Part shown: positions 38,782 through 47,939 of the stretch, piece by piece
How the letters are laid out: the number at the start of each line of letters is the position of its first letter
Numbering within the stretch: position 1 is the first letter of the stretch
DNA from: Sphingomonas oryzagri
GTDB taxonomy: Bacteria > Pseudomonadota > Alphaproteobacteria > Sphingomonadales > Sphingomonadaceae
Assembly (NCBI RefSeq): GCF_029906645.1
Contig: NZ_JARYGZ010000001.1
Coordinates: forward strand, 2,724,084-2,788,083
Direction of reading: 5' to 3'
DNA: 64,000 bases
Position numbers and translations under genes: made by a program
The notes under the pieces: generated by a model
The model's database searches: none
Told to the model about the DNA's origin: nothing
Seen by the model: the letters and a program-made list of their open reading frames with translations, nothing else

Positions 38782-38869
38782 GCGGGTTCAGCGCGGGTTC
38801 AACCGGTTGAGATAGAATGACATCTCAAGTGGCGGCGCGCGCCCTGCGTGGCCGCTCGGGAGATGGGCA

Positions 38870-39406
38870 ATGGAACGGGTTTCCAGACTGCGCCGGATCG
38901 GCGTTGCGGGACTTGCACTGGCCGGCGCGCTGACGCTCGGCGGCTGCGTCGACGACGGCTATGGCTATGGCGGCGCTTATGCGGGCGGCGGCTATTATGG
39001 CGGCTCGCCTTATTATGACGGCGGCTGGGGCGGCGATTATTACGGCGGCTGGCCGAACTACGGCTGGTACGGTGACTATTATTATCCGGGCAGCGGCTAT
39101 TTCGTCTACGATCGAGGCGGCCATCGCCACGACTGGAACGGACCGGGCGGGCATGGCTGGCACGGCCGTCCGGGCAATGGCGGTTGGCACGGAGGCGGCG
39201 ACGGCGGCCACCATGGCGGATGGCACGGCGGCAACGGACCGGGCAATCCGCCGTCTGGCGGCAATCCGGGTGGAAATCCCGGCGGCCATCAGGGCGGATG
39301 GCATGGTGGCTCCGGCGGCGCACATTCCGGCCCGCCACCGGGCGGTGGCCGCTTTGGCGGCAATTTCGGCCATTCCAGCCCGCCGGCCGGCGGCCGCCAT
39401 CACTGA
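38870..39406 (+). CDS. Gly/Tyr/His-rich lipoprotein
   Basis: The 178-residue protein has a lipoprotein signal ending in the lipobox LTLGGC, so Cys27 should be lipidated. After that it is low complexity: first Gly/Tyr-rich (GGGYYGGSPYYDGGWGG), then Gly/His-rich (HGWHGRPGNGGWHGGGDGG and GHQGGWHGGSGG). No fold is predicted; a metal-binding or surface-spacer role is possible. It lies alone, 121 bases past the DUF1134 gene and convergent with a cyclophilin gene. Confidence 0.78.
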   Translation: MERVSRLRRIGVAGLALAGALTLGGCVDDGYGYGGAYAGGGYYGGSPYYDGGWGGDYYGGWPNYGWYGDYYYPGSGYFVYDRGGHRHDWNGPGGHGWHGRPGNGGWHGGGDGGHHGGWHGGNGPGNPPSGGNPGGNPGGHQGGWHGGSGGAHSGPPPGGGRFGGNFGHSSPPAGGRHH

Positions 39407-39424
39407 CCGATACGCCGCGTAGCC

Positions 39425-40300
39425 TCAGGGCACGCGGCGGACGGGCACCGGCGCATTGCACAGATCGACGGCACCCGCCGGCCTGACGAAGAAGGCGTCC
39501 CGCCGGTTGGCGCGCGCATCGACATAGGCCGCAAAGGCCGGCGCATCGCTGCGCATTGCCTGATAGCGCGGGCGATCGGCGGCCGGCACGTCGGACGCCA
39601 TGCGTGCCCGCACGATCCCGGTGCGCTGCGCCGGATCGGTGTAGAAGCCCAGATCGCCGGTGCCGCGCGGCAGCGCCGTCATCGTCTCGATCCCGTCGAT
39701 CACGCGCCCGACCACGGTGATGTTGCGATCGAGGTGGCGCGGCGCCTGCCCGATCACCGTGTAGAGTTCGGCCCCCGTGCCCGTGTCCGGCGGCATGTCG
39801 CGCCCGACGCCGACCATGCCATAGCAATGCGGCAGCCACGCGCTCTTGCCGTCGCTCGCCACGGGCCAGCCATCGGCATCGCCCACCTCGGCCGCATAGG
39901 CGTCGCGGAAACCGAGCGGACGCATCGCCAGCCCCGCGCGGGGCCGTTCATATTCGGCCGGCAGATGCGCGGCGACACCCGCGGGCAGCGGCTTCTTCTC
40001 GTCCGCCCCGCCCCACTGGACGACATAATTGTCCTGCACACGCACGATCGCATTGCCGTCGAACCAGTGGCCGCGCACCAGCGCACGAATATTGGCGACG
40101 TGCGCCGGGGCGAACGCGGGGGCCAGTTCGATCGCGACATGCCCGCCATTGGCAAGGTCCATCAGCACCAGATTGTCGGGATCGACGGCGCGCCAGGCAC
40201 TGGCGGGCGCCGCCGCGACGATCTCGCCGGGCGACTGGATCGCGGGCGGCGGGGCTGCGGCGAGAAGGACGAGAAGCGGGATCAGGGCGGTTCGGCGCAT
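39425..40300 (-). CDS. Cyclophilin-type peptidyl-prolyl isomerase, exported
   Basis: The protein has 291 residues from [19 protein letters not shown]; a longer reading starts in the tRNA-Ser region. A signal peptide ends near AAAPP (residue about 19), so it is periplasmic. The cyclophilin parts [59 protein letters not shown] and [14 protein letters not shown] are in family order, with an insertion around residues 100-165 and a long extra tail. The catalytic-Arg place holds [13 protein letters not shown]. It may help outer-membrane protein folding. Confidence 0.88.
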   Translation of the reverse strand: MRRTALIPLLVLLAAAPPPAIQSPGEIVAAAPASAWRAVDPDNLVLMDLANGGHVAIELAPAFAPAHVANIRALVRGHWFDGNAIVRVQDNYVVQWGGADEKKPLPAGVAAHLPAEYERPRAGLAMRPLGFRDAYAAEVGDADGWPVASDGKSAWLPHCYGMVGVGRDMPPDTGTGAELYTVIGQAPRHLDRNITVVGRVIDGIETMTALPRGTGDLGFYTDPAQRTGIVRARMASDVPAADRPRYQAMRSDAPAFAAYVDARANRRDAFFVRPAGAVDLCNAPVPVRRVP

Positions 40301-40369
40301 AAGGGCGATGCTGCCACAGAGCTTCGGCTTGCGGAAGCCGTGCGATGCCGCTAGGCAGCGCCGCCTAAC

Positions 40370-40460
40370 GGAGCGGTGGCCGAGTGGTCGAAGGCGCACG
40401 CCTGGAAAGTGTGTAGGGGTCCAAAGCTCCTCGAGGGTTCGAATCCCTCCCGCTCCGCCA
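40370..40460 (+). tRNA. tRNA-Ser (anticodon GGA)
   Basis: The cloverleaf is 91 bases with CCA. Acceptor GGAGCGG/CCGCTCC, anticodon loop CTGGAAA (GGA), an extended variable arm and T-arm GAGGG TTCGAAT CCCTC are intact. It reads UCC/UCU. Confidence 0.97.
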
Positions 40461-40474
40461 GACCAACAGCAGAA

Positions 40475-41236
40475 TCACCCCTCATCGGCGAAGAAGCCGA
40501 TATAGCCGGCGTCCGATCGACAGAACCGGCCATCGGCATCGGCATCCCGCAACATCGCCAGCGTGCTCTTCCGGTTGCTGACGATCGACCAGTGCGCGCC
40601 TGTATCGACCTCTTCCATCGACGCACGGGCCTCCACAAGCGCCGCCACCAGATCGTCGGGCGCAGGCGCGCGCACCGCATAGCCCTCGTTCCAGAGCGCT
40701 GCGGTCCTCGCTCCGAGCAGCATCGCTGCCCGCGCCTTCGCCGGTGCGTCCGACTGCGCCGCCGCCCGGTGGGCCGCGATGAGGCTGCCGAGGCCCGCGT
40801 CCGCCACGAAGCCGTCGCGCAGGAGCAACGGCCGATCCCCTGCCCACGCCTCCGGCGGGCAGAGCTTGTTCTGGATGTCGAGCCGGACATGCGGTGCGAT
40901 CTCAGCGGGATAGATGCGGCACACACGCGGACGATCGGCGTAATTGCCGCAGCGCATGTCGGGCAGCAGATGCGGGCACGCACCGGCGTGTCTGGCGACG
41001 AGAATGATGGCCACACGGATCGGCAGCCCTCCGCTCATGGCGGGAAACGACCGGTCATGGCGGAAGCGTGCGACGATCTCCTCCGGCGGATCACCGGACA
41101 ATGACGGCAGCGCGTCACAGAGCAGTTGCACGTCGTGGCCCCGCCCGGCCCAGACGATCGCCTCGTCGATGCTCAGCGGCAGCCTAAGATCGTGGCAACA
41201 TCGCCCACATTGCGTGCAATCGAACCGGATATCCAT
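40475..41236 (-). CDS. YkgJ-family cysteine-cluster protein
   Basis: This is a 253-residue protein. The N-terminal CTQCGRCCHD gives Cys7, Cys10, Cys13 and Cys14; later Cys residues lie in CPHLLPDMRCGNY and RVCRIYPAEI, completing a likely metal or Fe-S cluster as in the UPF0153/YkgJ family. Such proteins are often next to tRNA genes and function is unknown. The C-terminal half, from about residue 150, is helical without Cys clusters. It ends 14 bases after tRNA-Ser. Confidence 0.85.
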   Translation of the reverse strand: MDIRFDCTQCGRCCHDLRLPLSIDEAIVWAGRGHDVQLLCDALPSLSGDPPEEIVARFRHDRSFPAMSGGLPIRVAIILVARHAGACPHLLPDMRCGNYADRPRVCRIYPAEIAPHVRLDIQNKLCPPEAWAGDRPLLLRDGFVADAGLGSLIAAHRAAAQSDAPAKARAAMLLGARTAALWNEGYAVRAPAPDDLVAALVEARASMEEVDTGAHWSIVSNRKSTLAMLRDADADGRFCRSDAGYIGFFADEG

Positions 41237-41382
41237 TTGCCCCCTCCTGCGATCGGAATACGCGCCGGTCCCCTTGCGCGTTACAGGTCATCGCGCGCTT
41301 CGCCGCCGCGCCTGCCGCCCCTCGAGCCTGGATCCGCGGATCGCGCTCCCCATATAGGACTGCCCCGCGCAGGAGTTTCCGC

Positions 41383-41757
41383 ATGGCAGCCCAGCCCATC
41401 CTCGTCCCCGGACCCGACCATCCTATCACCATCGAGCCGGCCGGTGGCCGGGTCACCATCATCGCCGGCGGCCTCACCATCGCCGACAGCACATCCGCGC
41501 TGATGCTGCGCGAAGCGAACTACCCGCCCGTCTTCTACATCCCGCGTGCCGATGTCGAGATGGCGGCGCTGGTGCGCACCGATCATGGCACCCACTGCCC
41601 CTACAAGGGCGACGCCAGCTATTTCAGCATTCCGGCGGGCGGCGACCGCGCGGTGGACGCCGTGTGGAGCTACGAGACCCCGCACGACGCCGTGGCGGCG
41701 ATTGCGGGCCACCTCGCTTTCTATCCGGATCGGGTGGACGCCATCGAAACGGAATAG
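41383..41757 (+). CDS. DUF427 family protein
   Basis: This is a 124-residue protein. The DUF427 marks are GPDHPITIEPAGGRVTIIAG, the ALMLREANYPPVFYIPRADV block, and HCPYKGDASYFSI with VWSYETPHDAVAAIAGHLAFY. It is a beta-rich soluble fold common in actinobacteria and proteobacteria; role unknown. ATG at 41383 follows CAGGAG. It is single. Confidence 0.9.
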   Translation: MAAQPILVPGPDHPITIEPAGGRVTIIAGGLTIADSTSALMLREANYPPVFYIPRADVEMAALVRTDHGTHCPYKGDASYFSIPAGGDRAVDAVWSYETPHDAVAAIAGHLAFYPDRVDAIETE

Positions 41758-42010
41758 CGCCTGGCGGCCGGCCCCAGCGCGCGCAGCCTCCGATGCGGCG
41801 GCAAGGCAGGCTCGCTGTGACGGGCCGCGTCGACAACCGCTTCGCGTTCGCCACCCTACGCTGTTACGCCCCACCCGCCCTCGCCCGACAGCGCCGAGGC
41901 CCGTGCGGGGCGACGGACAGATTCCGGTGAAGGAAGCGCCGATGAATCGCCCGGTCGGATACGGTCGCCGATGCCTTGGCAAAACGGCGCATCCGGGTGA
42001 TAGTCCGGTA

Positions 42011-42232
42011 ATGCTGAACCTGATCTCGGTCCTGATCGGCCTCGTCGCGCTGGTGCCGGCGCTGGTCGCGTTCCTGCCGCTGTTCGGCTGGCTCTACTGG
42101 TTCATCCTGCCGATCGCGGTGGTCGGCCTCGGCGTCGGCGTGCTGTCGAGCGGCAATGCGGGGCGCAACCTCAATCTCGTGGTGCTCGTCGTCGGACTGG
42201 TGCGACTGGTGATCGGGCACGGCATCTTCTGA
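42011..42232 (+). CDS. Small membrane protein, three helices
   Basis: MLNLISVLIGLVALVPALVA opens a 73-residue protein with three hydrophobic segments separated by short turns, including FLPLFGWLYWFILPIAVVG. An earlier in-frame ATG at 41942 has the better ribosome site (GAAGGA) and would add 23 polar residues, so the start is uncertain. Function unknown. It is followed by the secreted protein gene after 18 bases. Confidence 0.68.
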   Translation: MLNLISVLIGLVALVPALVAFLPLFGWLYWFILPIAVVGLGVGVLSSGNAGRNLNLVVLVVGLVRLVIGHGIF

Positions 42233-42250
42233 TCCTTCAGGGAGGGGGCC

Positions 42251-42673
42251 ATGCGGACTATCGGAACGGCGATCGGGATCGCCTGCATCATGGCGACGGC
42301 GGCATCCGGACGGCCGGTGCCGCCGCGCTGGGTCGCGGTGGGCGAGCATGCCGAAGGCGGCGTGGTCGAGGTCGACGCCGCGCATATCGTGACGGCGGGC
42401 GGCCTGACGCACGGCTGGTGGCGGATCGCGCTGGCCGAGCCGCGCGCGGACGGCACGGCGCGCGAGCAGAATCTCGATGCGATCGATTGCGAGCGGCGGC
42501 TCACCACCTCGCTCGAGCAGATTCGCACCGATGCGGCCGGAGCGACGCTCGGCCATTCGCGCGAGGATGTCGATGCGGCGTTGCGCCGCCTGTCCCCCGC
42601 CACGCCCGGTACCACCGGCGAGATCGCCGATCGCGCGATCTGCCGGCTGCGGCCGAAGCCGCCCCGCCGCTGA
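42251..42673 (+). CDS. Small exported protein
   Basis: The protein has 140 residues, with an N-terminal signal (MRTIGTAIGIACIMATAASG). The mature part, RWVAVGEHAEGGVVEVDAAH, then a WWRIALAEP strand and a helical region with NLDAIDCERRLTTSLEQI, resembles the adhesin-E-like surface domain by layout only. Two Cys residues (about 80 and 132) may bond. A ribosome site AGGGAGG is 6 bases upstream. It is followed by a convergent tRNA-Thr. Confidence 0.72.
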   Translation: MRTIGTAIGIACIMATAASGRPVPPRWVAVGEHAEGGVVEVDAAHIVTAGGLTHGWWRIALAEPRADGTAREQNLDAIDCERRLTTSLEQIRTDAAGATLGHSREDVDAALRRLSPATPGTTGEIADRAICRLRPKPPRR

Positions 42674-42699
42674 TCGCTATCGATAGGAAAAGGGGCCGG

Positions 42700-42774
<75 letters not shown>

Positions 42775-42890
42775 ACGGCCCGGAACCGCTAACCGGCCAA
42801 GCCGGCGGCGGAGGCCGGCCCTATGAAGAATGTGGACGGCCTCGTCAAGGCGGCTTGCGCGGATCGTGACGATCGTCTTACGCCAAGGCC

Positions 42891-43013
42891 ATGACCGCCC
42901 AGACCGACCGCGAGAAGCGCCTCGCCGAAGCGCTCCGCCAGAATCTCCGCCGCCGCAAGGAGCAGGCGCGGGAGAAGGATGAGCCGGTGGCGGAGAAGGA
43001 TGCACAACCCTGA
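42891..43013 (+). CDS. Possible 40-residue basic/charged helical protein
   Basis: ATG at 42891 opens MTAQTDREKRLAEALRQNLR then RRKEQAREKDEPVAEKD, a very charged single helix, with stop at 43011. The AAGG upstream site is weak. Similar charged small proteins recur in sphingomonads, but a chance frame is possible. Confidence 0.5.
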   Translation: MTAQTDREKRLAEALRQNLRRRKEQAREKDEPVAEKDAQP

Positions 43014-43019
43014 CGCGCC

Positions 43020-43277
43020 CTAGGGATCGTCGCCGCGTTCCCGATTCATGCCGTTGATGAGCCAGCGCGCGCCGAAGCCAATGAGCGCGGCAAGCGCGGC
43101 CGTCGGGAGAATAACGTCCAACAGCATGCCCCTGTGGCACTGCACGCCGTATGTGCAATCGCCCAAGGCCGCCACGAGCGTCAGGTATATGCCCACCGGC
43201 AGGCAGATGAGGATCGCGAGGCCGCATCCCCATCGCCCGCCGGCGGTCGTGCCGCCGCGATACTCGCTATCGGACAA
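43020..43277 (-). CDS. Small membrane protein, two helices
   Basis: The start is TTG at 43277 with a GTGAGG ribosome site just before it; no ATG is in frame. The 85-residue protein has two hydrophobic segments (about residues 17-38 and 52-72) with two Cys residues between them (GDCTYGVQCHRG), which suggests a periplasmic disulphide loop. It lies 6 bases downstream of the peptidase gene, same strand. Function unknown. Confidence 0.6.
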   Translation of the reverse strand: MSDSEYRGGTTAGGRWGCGLAILICLPVGIYLTLVAALGDCTYGVQCHRGMLLDVILPTAALAALIGFGARWLINGMNRERGDDP

Positions 43278-43283
43278 CCAGCC

Positions 43284-45074
43284 TCACAGCGGCGCGGTCG
43301 CCTGCTCCAGCCAGGCCTTCACCTCGGCAGGCACCAGCGGACCGATCTCGCGCAGCACACGGGCGTGATAGGCGTCGAGCCACGCGCGCTCGGCCGGTGA
43401 CAGCATCGCGACATCCACCAGCCGCCGGTCGATCGGTGCCAGCGTGATCGTGTGGAAGCCGAGCAGCTTCTTCTCCGCACCCTCGACCGCGCGATCCTGC
43501 ACCAGCACCAGATTCTCGATGCGGATGCCATAGGCGCCGGTCTTGTAGTAGCCGGGTTCGTTGGAAAGGATCATGCCGGCGCGCAGCGGCTCGTCGCCGC
43601 CTGGCTGGCCGTTGGGCGTGGCGATGCGCTGCGGCCCCTCGTGCACCGAAAGATACGATCCGACGCCGTGGCCGGTGCCGTGCGCATAATCGAGGCCGAC
43701 CTCCCAGAGATATTGCCGCGCCAGCGTATCGAGCTGGGTGCCGCGCGTACCCTGCGGGAAGATCGCGCGGGCGAGCGCGATATGGCCCTTGAGCACGCGG
43801 GTGAAGCGGTCCTTCATCTCCGCCGTCGGCTCGCCGATCGCGATGGTGCGGGTGATGTCGGTGGTGCCGTCGGCATATTGCCCGCCCGAATCGACGAGGT
43901 AGAGCGAGTTCTGCTCGATCGGCAGCACCGTCTTTTCTGACACGCGATAATGCACCACCGCGCCGTTCGGTCCGGCGCCGGAGATGGTGTCGAACGACAG
44001 ATCCTTGAGCGCACCTGTCTCGGCGCGGAAGGCCTCGAGCTGGGCGGCGGCGGTCAACTCGTCCTGCCCGCCCTTGGCCGCGACGGTATCGATCCAGTGC
44101 AGGAAGCGCGTCACCGCCGCACCGTCCCGAACATGCGCCACCGTCGTGCCGGCGATCTCGACCGCGTTCTTGATCGCCTTGGGCAGGATGGTGGGATCGC
44201 GCGCCTCGGTCACCGTGGCGCCGGCGCCCTTCAGACGCTCGAAGATGGCGGCGACAGCGCGATCGGGATCGACCGAGACCTTCTTGCCCGACAGCCCCTC
44301 CAGCGCGCCGGCGAAGGCATCGCGCGGCTGGATCCGCACCGAATTGCCGAGATGCTGGGCGACCGCCTCGTCCACCTTCTCGGGATCGACGAACAGGTCG
44401 GCCGTGGCATCCGAATTGACCAGCGCGTAAGCCAGCGCGACCGGCGTGCGACTGACGTCGGTGCCGCGCACGTTGAATACCCAGGCGATCGAATCGAGCG
44501 CGGAGAGCACCACCGCGTCGGCGCCCTGCGCGTCCAGCCACTCGGCGACATCGGCGCGCTTGGCCGCGGCCGACTGGCCGGTCAGCGCGTCGGGCTGCAC
44601 GACGAGGCGCGCGTCGGAAGGGAGCGGCTGATCCGGCCACACCGAATCGATCGGGTTGGTCTCGACCGCGACGAGTTCCGCACCGCGCGCGGCGAGCGCC
44701 TTGGTCGCGGCATCGACCCAGCCCTTGGTGTGCAGCCACGGATCATAGCCGATCCGCCCGCCCTTCGGCGCATGTTCCTTCAGCCAGGCCGAGACCGAGG
44801 TCTCGGGCACCGACTGGTAGCTCCACTGATCGGCGGAGACCTGCTCGCGCACCTGCAGGGTGTAGCGGCCGTCGGTGAAGATCGCGGCCTCTTGCGGCAG
44901 CACGACGGCGGTGCCGGCAGATCCCTCGAACCCGGTCAGCCAGGCGAGGCGCTGGGCATAGGCACCGACATATTCGGACATGTGCTCGTCGGTGAGCGGA
45001 ACGACGAAGCCGTCGAGACGGCGGCGGGCGAGCTCGTCGCGCAGGGCGGCGAGGCGATCGGCATAGCTAGACAT
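43284..45074 (-). CDS. Aminopeptidase P family (Xaa-Pro aminopeptidase), M24B
   Basis: The 596-residue enzyme has two creatinase-like N-terminal domains and a C-terminal pita-bread domain. Metal ligands fit VDSGGQYADGTTDITR (two Asp), HGTGHGVGSY (His), SNEPGYY (Glu) and RIENLVL (Glu). It removes N-terminal residues next to Pro. The length is like the three-domain eukaryotic-type APP1. ATG at 45074 (MSSYADRLAAL) fits the family; an upstream reading does not. It is divergent from the oligopeptidase B gene. Confidence 0.95.
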   Translation of the reverse strand: MSSYADRLAALRDELARRRLDGFVVPLTDEHMSEYVGAYAQRLAWLTGFEGSAGTAVVLPQEAAIFTDGRYTLQVREQVSADQWSYQSVPETSVSAWLKEHAPKGGRIGYDPWLHTKGWVDAATKALAARGAELVAVETNPIDSVWPDQPLPSDARLVVQPDALTGQSAAAKRADVAEWLDAQGADAVVLSALDSIAWVFNVRGTDVSRTPVALAYALVNSDATADLFVDPEKVDEAVAQHLGNSVRIQPRDAFAGALEGLSGKKVSVDPDRAVAAIFERLKGAGATVTEARDPTILPKAIKNAVEIAGTTVAHVRDGAAVTRFLHWIDTVAAKGGQDELTAAAQLEAFRAETGALKDLSFDTISGAGPNGAVVHYRVSEKTVLPIEQNSLYLVDSGGQYADGTTDITRTIAIGEPTAEMKDRFTRVLKGHIALARAIFPQGTRGTQLDTLARQYLWEVGLDYAHGTGHGVGSYLSVHEGPQRIATPNGQPGGDEPLRAGMILSNEPGYYKTGAYGIRIENLVLVQDRAVEGAEKKLLGFHTITLAPIDRRLVDVAMLSPAERAWLDAYHARVLREIGPLVPAEVKAWLEQATAPL

Positions 45075-45138
45075 GGAGGCCTCAATAGACCCGTTCGCCG
45101 GCCGGGTGAAGGCCGGCGGCGGCGCTACCGGTGCTGGA

Positions 45139-45219
45139 TCAGCTCCGCGCGAACTTCGCCAGAACGCCCACGATCGCAAGTCCCGTCACGGGCAATGTCG
45201 CCAAAGCTATGGCCAGCAT
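45139..45219 (-). CDS. Possible 26-residue hydrophobic peptide
   Basis: GGGAGA precedes ATG at 45219. The frame reads MLAIALATLPVTGLAIVGV then AKFARS, a single membrane helix with a basic end, as in small membrane peptides. It lies in the 308-base gap between two peptidase genes, where nothing else is coding. The AT-rich stretch 45228-45256 upstream may hold a promoter. No family recognised; chance remains likely. Confidence 0.35.
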   Translation of the reverse strand: MLAIALATLPVTGLAIVGVLAKFARS

Positions 45220-45382
45220 CAAATTCTCTCCCACAAATATTATTATGTGCTGCAGGTTTGTAGCAAAACCCCGCCAAGTCAAGCCCCCCGCTATTCGGGG
45301 CGGATGCTTGCGCAGGACAGCCGGATACGAAGGCGGGCACGCCCGCTTGCACAGCGCCCCGGCGATGCCCACAAGGCGGGCC

Positions 45383-47446
45383 ATGATCGATCCCGCCAAG
45401 CTCCCCGCCCCGCCGCTCGCGACCCGCCATGCCCACAGCTACGAGCGGCACGGCCAGACCGTTTCCGACGACTATTTCTGGCTGAAGGATCCGGGCTATC
45501 CGAACGTCACCGACGAGGCGGTGCTCTCCTATCTCAAAGAGGAGAACGCCTATTTCGAGCAGGCGATGGCGCCGGTGCGGCCGCTGGTCGACACCCTGTT
45601 CGCCGAGATGAAGGGCCGCATCAAGGAGGATGACAGCTCGGTGCCGCGCAAGGACGGCGACTGGGATTATTGGTGGTCGTTCGAGAAGGGCGCGCAATAT
45701 CGCCGCTGGATGCGCCGCCCGACCGGCACGGACGAGCCGGGGCAGGTGATTCTCGACGAAGCCGCCGAGGCCGAGGGCAAGGAGTATTTCCGGCTGGGCG
45801 CGCTGGCGGTCAGCCCCGATGGAAAGCTCGCGGCCTGGTCGTCGGACAGCAACGGGGCCGAACGCTTCACCTTGCGCATCCGCGATCTCGCGACGGGTGC
45901 GGACATCGAGACGGTCAGCAGTGTCGTCAACGGCGGCGTGGTGTGGTCGGCCGGATCGGACGCGGTCGCCTATACCGAGGTCAACGACAATTGGCGCACC
46001 TTCCGCGCGCGGCTGCACAAGCTGGGCAGCGATCCGGAGAGCGACACGACGCTCTACGAGGAGAAGGAGGATATCGGCTTCAACGTCCATGTCGGCCGCA
46101 CGCAGGACCGGCAGTGGATCGTGCTGGGCACCAACGATCACGAGACGAGCGAAGTACGGTTGGTGCCCGCCGCCGATCCGTCCGCCGAGCCGCTGCTGAT
46201 CGCGCCGCGCAAGGCGAAGCGCCAGTATGGCGTGGATTCGGCACACGGGAAGCTGTGGGTCCACACCAACGATGATCACATCAACTTCCGCGTCGCGGTC
46301 GCCTCGCCCGAGGCTCCAGGCGAGTGGAAGACGGTGATCGCCGGATCGGATCAAGTCTACATCCGGGGCCTCACCAGCTTCGCGGAGCATCTGGTGATCG
46401 AGGAGCGGGTCGACGGGCTCGACCAGATCCGGCTGCGCACCTACGAGGGCGACGAACATCGCGTCGCCTTTCCGGAGGCGAGCTACACCGCCTCGCTCGG
46501 CACCAATCCGGAGTTCGATTCGCCGGGCTTCCGGATCGGTTACGGATCGATGGTCACGCCGGACACGGTGTACGAATACGATCCCGCCACGCGCAGCCGC
46601 ACGACACTGAAGGTGCGCGAGGTGCCGTCGGGCTACGACGCCTCGCTCTACGCCACCGAGCGGCTGATAGTGTCGGCCCGCGACGGCGTGCAGATCCCGG
46701 TGTCGGTGGTCTACCGCAAGGACTTCGCCAAGGACGGGAAAGGCCCGCTCTACCTCTACGCCTATGGCGCCTACGGCATCGCCATCCCGCCGAGCTTCTC
46801 GACCGATCGCCTCAGCCTGCTCGATCGCGGCTGGGCCTGCGCCATCGCGCACATCCGGGGCGGCGACGATCTCGGCTACGGCTGGTATCTCGATGGCAAG
46901 GCGGAGAAGCGCTGGAACACCTTCCACGATTTCTCGGACGCTGCGCAGGGTCTGATCGATGCCGGCTTCGCCGCGCCCGGTCGCATCGCTATCCAGGGCG
47001 GATCGGCGGGTGGCGAGCTGATGGGCGTGGTCGCCAACACCGATCCCGGCCTGTGGGGCGCGGTGGTGGCGGACGTGCCGTTCGTCGACGTGCTCAACAC
47101 CATGCAGGACGAGAGCCTGCCGCTCACCCCCGGCGAATGGCCCGAATGGGGCAATCCGATCACCGATCCCAAGGCGTTCGGCCTCATCCGCAGCTATTCG
47201 CCCTACGATCAGGTGAGCGCGCAGGCCTATCCGCCGATGCTGATCACCGGCGGTCTCAACGATCCGCGCGTCACCTATTGGGAGCCGGCCAAGTGGGCGG
47301 CGAAGCTGCGCGTCACCAAGACGGACGCCAACCCGCTGCTGCTCAAGATCAACATGGGCGCGGGGCATGGCGGCAAGTCCGGCCGCTTCGATTCGATCAC
47401 CGAGCGGGCCGAGGCCTTCGCCTTCATGATCGAGGCGCTGGGGTGA
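45383..47446 (+). CDS. Oligopeptidase B-like serine peptidase (S9A)
   Basis: The protein has 687 residues. The N-terminal beta-propeller has repeats such as GALAVSPDGKLAAWSSDSNG. A C-terminal alpha/beta hydrolase follows with the nucleophile Ser in QGGSAGGELMG, Asp in GGLNDPRV and His in NMGAGHGGKSGR, in prolyl-oligopeptidase order. Acidic residues fit trypsin-like cutting after Arg/Lys, as in oligopeptidase B. No signal peptide, so it is cytoplasmic. ATG at 45383 is a weak-context start. Its stop overlaps the thioesterase GTG (GTGA). Confidence 0.95.
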   Translation: MIDPAKLPAPPLATRHAHSYERHGQTVSDDYFWLKDPGYPNVTDEAVLSYLKEENAYFEQAMAPVRPLVDTLFAEMKGRIKEDDSSVPRKDGDWDYWWSFEKGAQYRRWMRRPTGTDEPGQVILDEAAEAEGKEYFRLGALAVSPDGKLAAWSSDSNGAERFTLRIRDLATGADIETVSSVVNGGVVWSAGSDAVAYTEVNDNWRTFRARLHKLGSDPESDTTLYEEKEDIGFNVHVGRTQDRQWIVLGTNDHETSEVRLVPAADPSAEPLLIAPRKAKRQYGVDSAHGKLWVHTNDDHINFRVAVASPEAPGEWKTVIAGSDQVYIRGLTSFAEHLVIEERVDGLDQIRLRTYEGDEHRVAFPEASYTASLGTNPEFDSPGFRIGYGSMVTPDTVYEYDPATRSRTTLKVREVPSGYDASLYATERLIVSARDGVQIPVSVVYRKDFAKDGKGPLYLYAYGAYGIAIPPSFSTDRLSLLDRGWACAIAHIRGGDDLGYGWYLDGKAEKRWNTFHDFSDAAQGLIDAGFAAPGRIAIQGGSAGGELMGVVANTDPGLWGAVVADVPFVDVLNTMQDESLPLTPGEWPEWGNPITDPKAFGLIRSYSPYDQVSAQAYPPMLITGGLNDPRVTYWEPAKWAAKLRVTKTDANPLLLKINMGAGHGGKSGRFDSITERAEAFAFMIEALG

Positions 47447-47838
47447 CGCGCCCCGTCTTCGAGATGGGGTTCGAGGCGACGGCGGCCGAGATCGACGAAC
47501 TCGGCCACGTCAACAATGCCGCCTGGGTGCGCTGGATTCAGGACGTCGCCACCGCGCACTGGGCCGCCACCGCCGACCCGGCGCATGTCGAGGCCTTTGT
47601 CTGGGTCGTGGTGCGCCACGAGATCGACTATCTGCGCGGCCTCGGCCCCGGCGGCAGGGTGACGGCGCGGACGTGGGTGGGGGACGCGCCCACCGGCGCG
47701 CGCTTCGATCGCTTCGTGGAGTTCGTCGGCGACGGCGGCAAACCGCATGTCCGCGCGCGCACGACCTGGGCGATGCTCGATCGCCACACCGGGCGGCCGC
47801 TGCGCATCCCGGCGGAGGTCGCCGCGCCCTTCCTGTGA
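47443..47838 (+). CDS. Acyl-CoA thioesterase-like hot-dog protein (4HBT)
   Basis: The 131-residue protein has the 4-hydroxybenzoyl-CoA thioesterase pattern: ELGHVNNAAWVRWIQDVATA with the usual Asp replaced by Glu/Leu-rich EIDELGHVNN, then FVWVVVRHEIDYLRGLGPGG and the ARTTWAMLDRHTGRPLRIP end. It cuts acyl-CoA or a related thioester; substrate unknown. Starts at GTG in the GTGA overlap with the peptidase stop. It may work on acyl peptides but this is only positional. Confidence 0.87.
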   Translation: MTRPVFEMGFEATAAEIDELGHVNNAAWVRWIQDVATAHWAATADPAHVEAFVWVVVRHEIDYLRGLGPGGRVTARTWVGDAPTGARFDRFVEFVGDGGKPHVRARTTWAMLDRHTGRPLRIPAEVAAPFL

Positions 47839-47939
47839 ATTTGGGGTTGCGCATCGCGGCCCGAGCCTGTGTATACGATTTCGCGACTGGGGCCGGGGGG
47901 CCATGATCGCGCCCGTATCGCTGACGAGGACTCCCCCCG

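Noticed and set aside
45236-45253. AT-rich near-palindrome (CACAAATATTATTATGTG) in the peptidase gap
   Set aside because: 14 of 18 positions are symmetric, but AT-rich promoters give such dyads easily and no known factor site fits.
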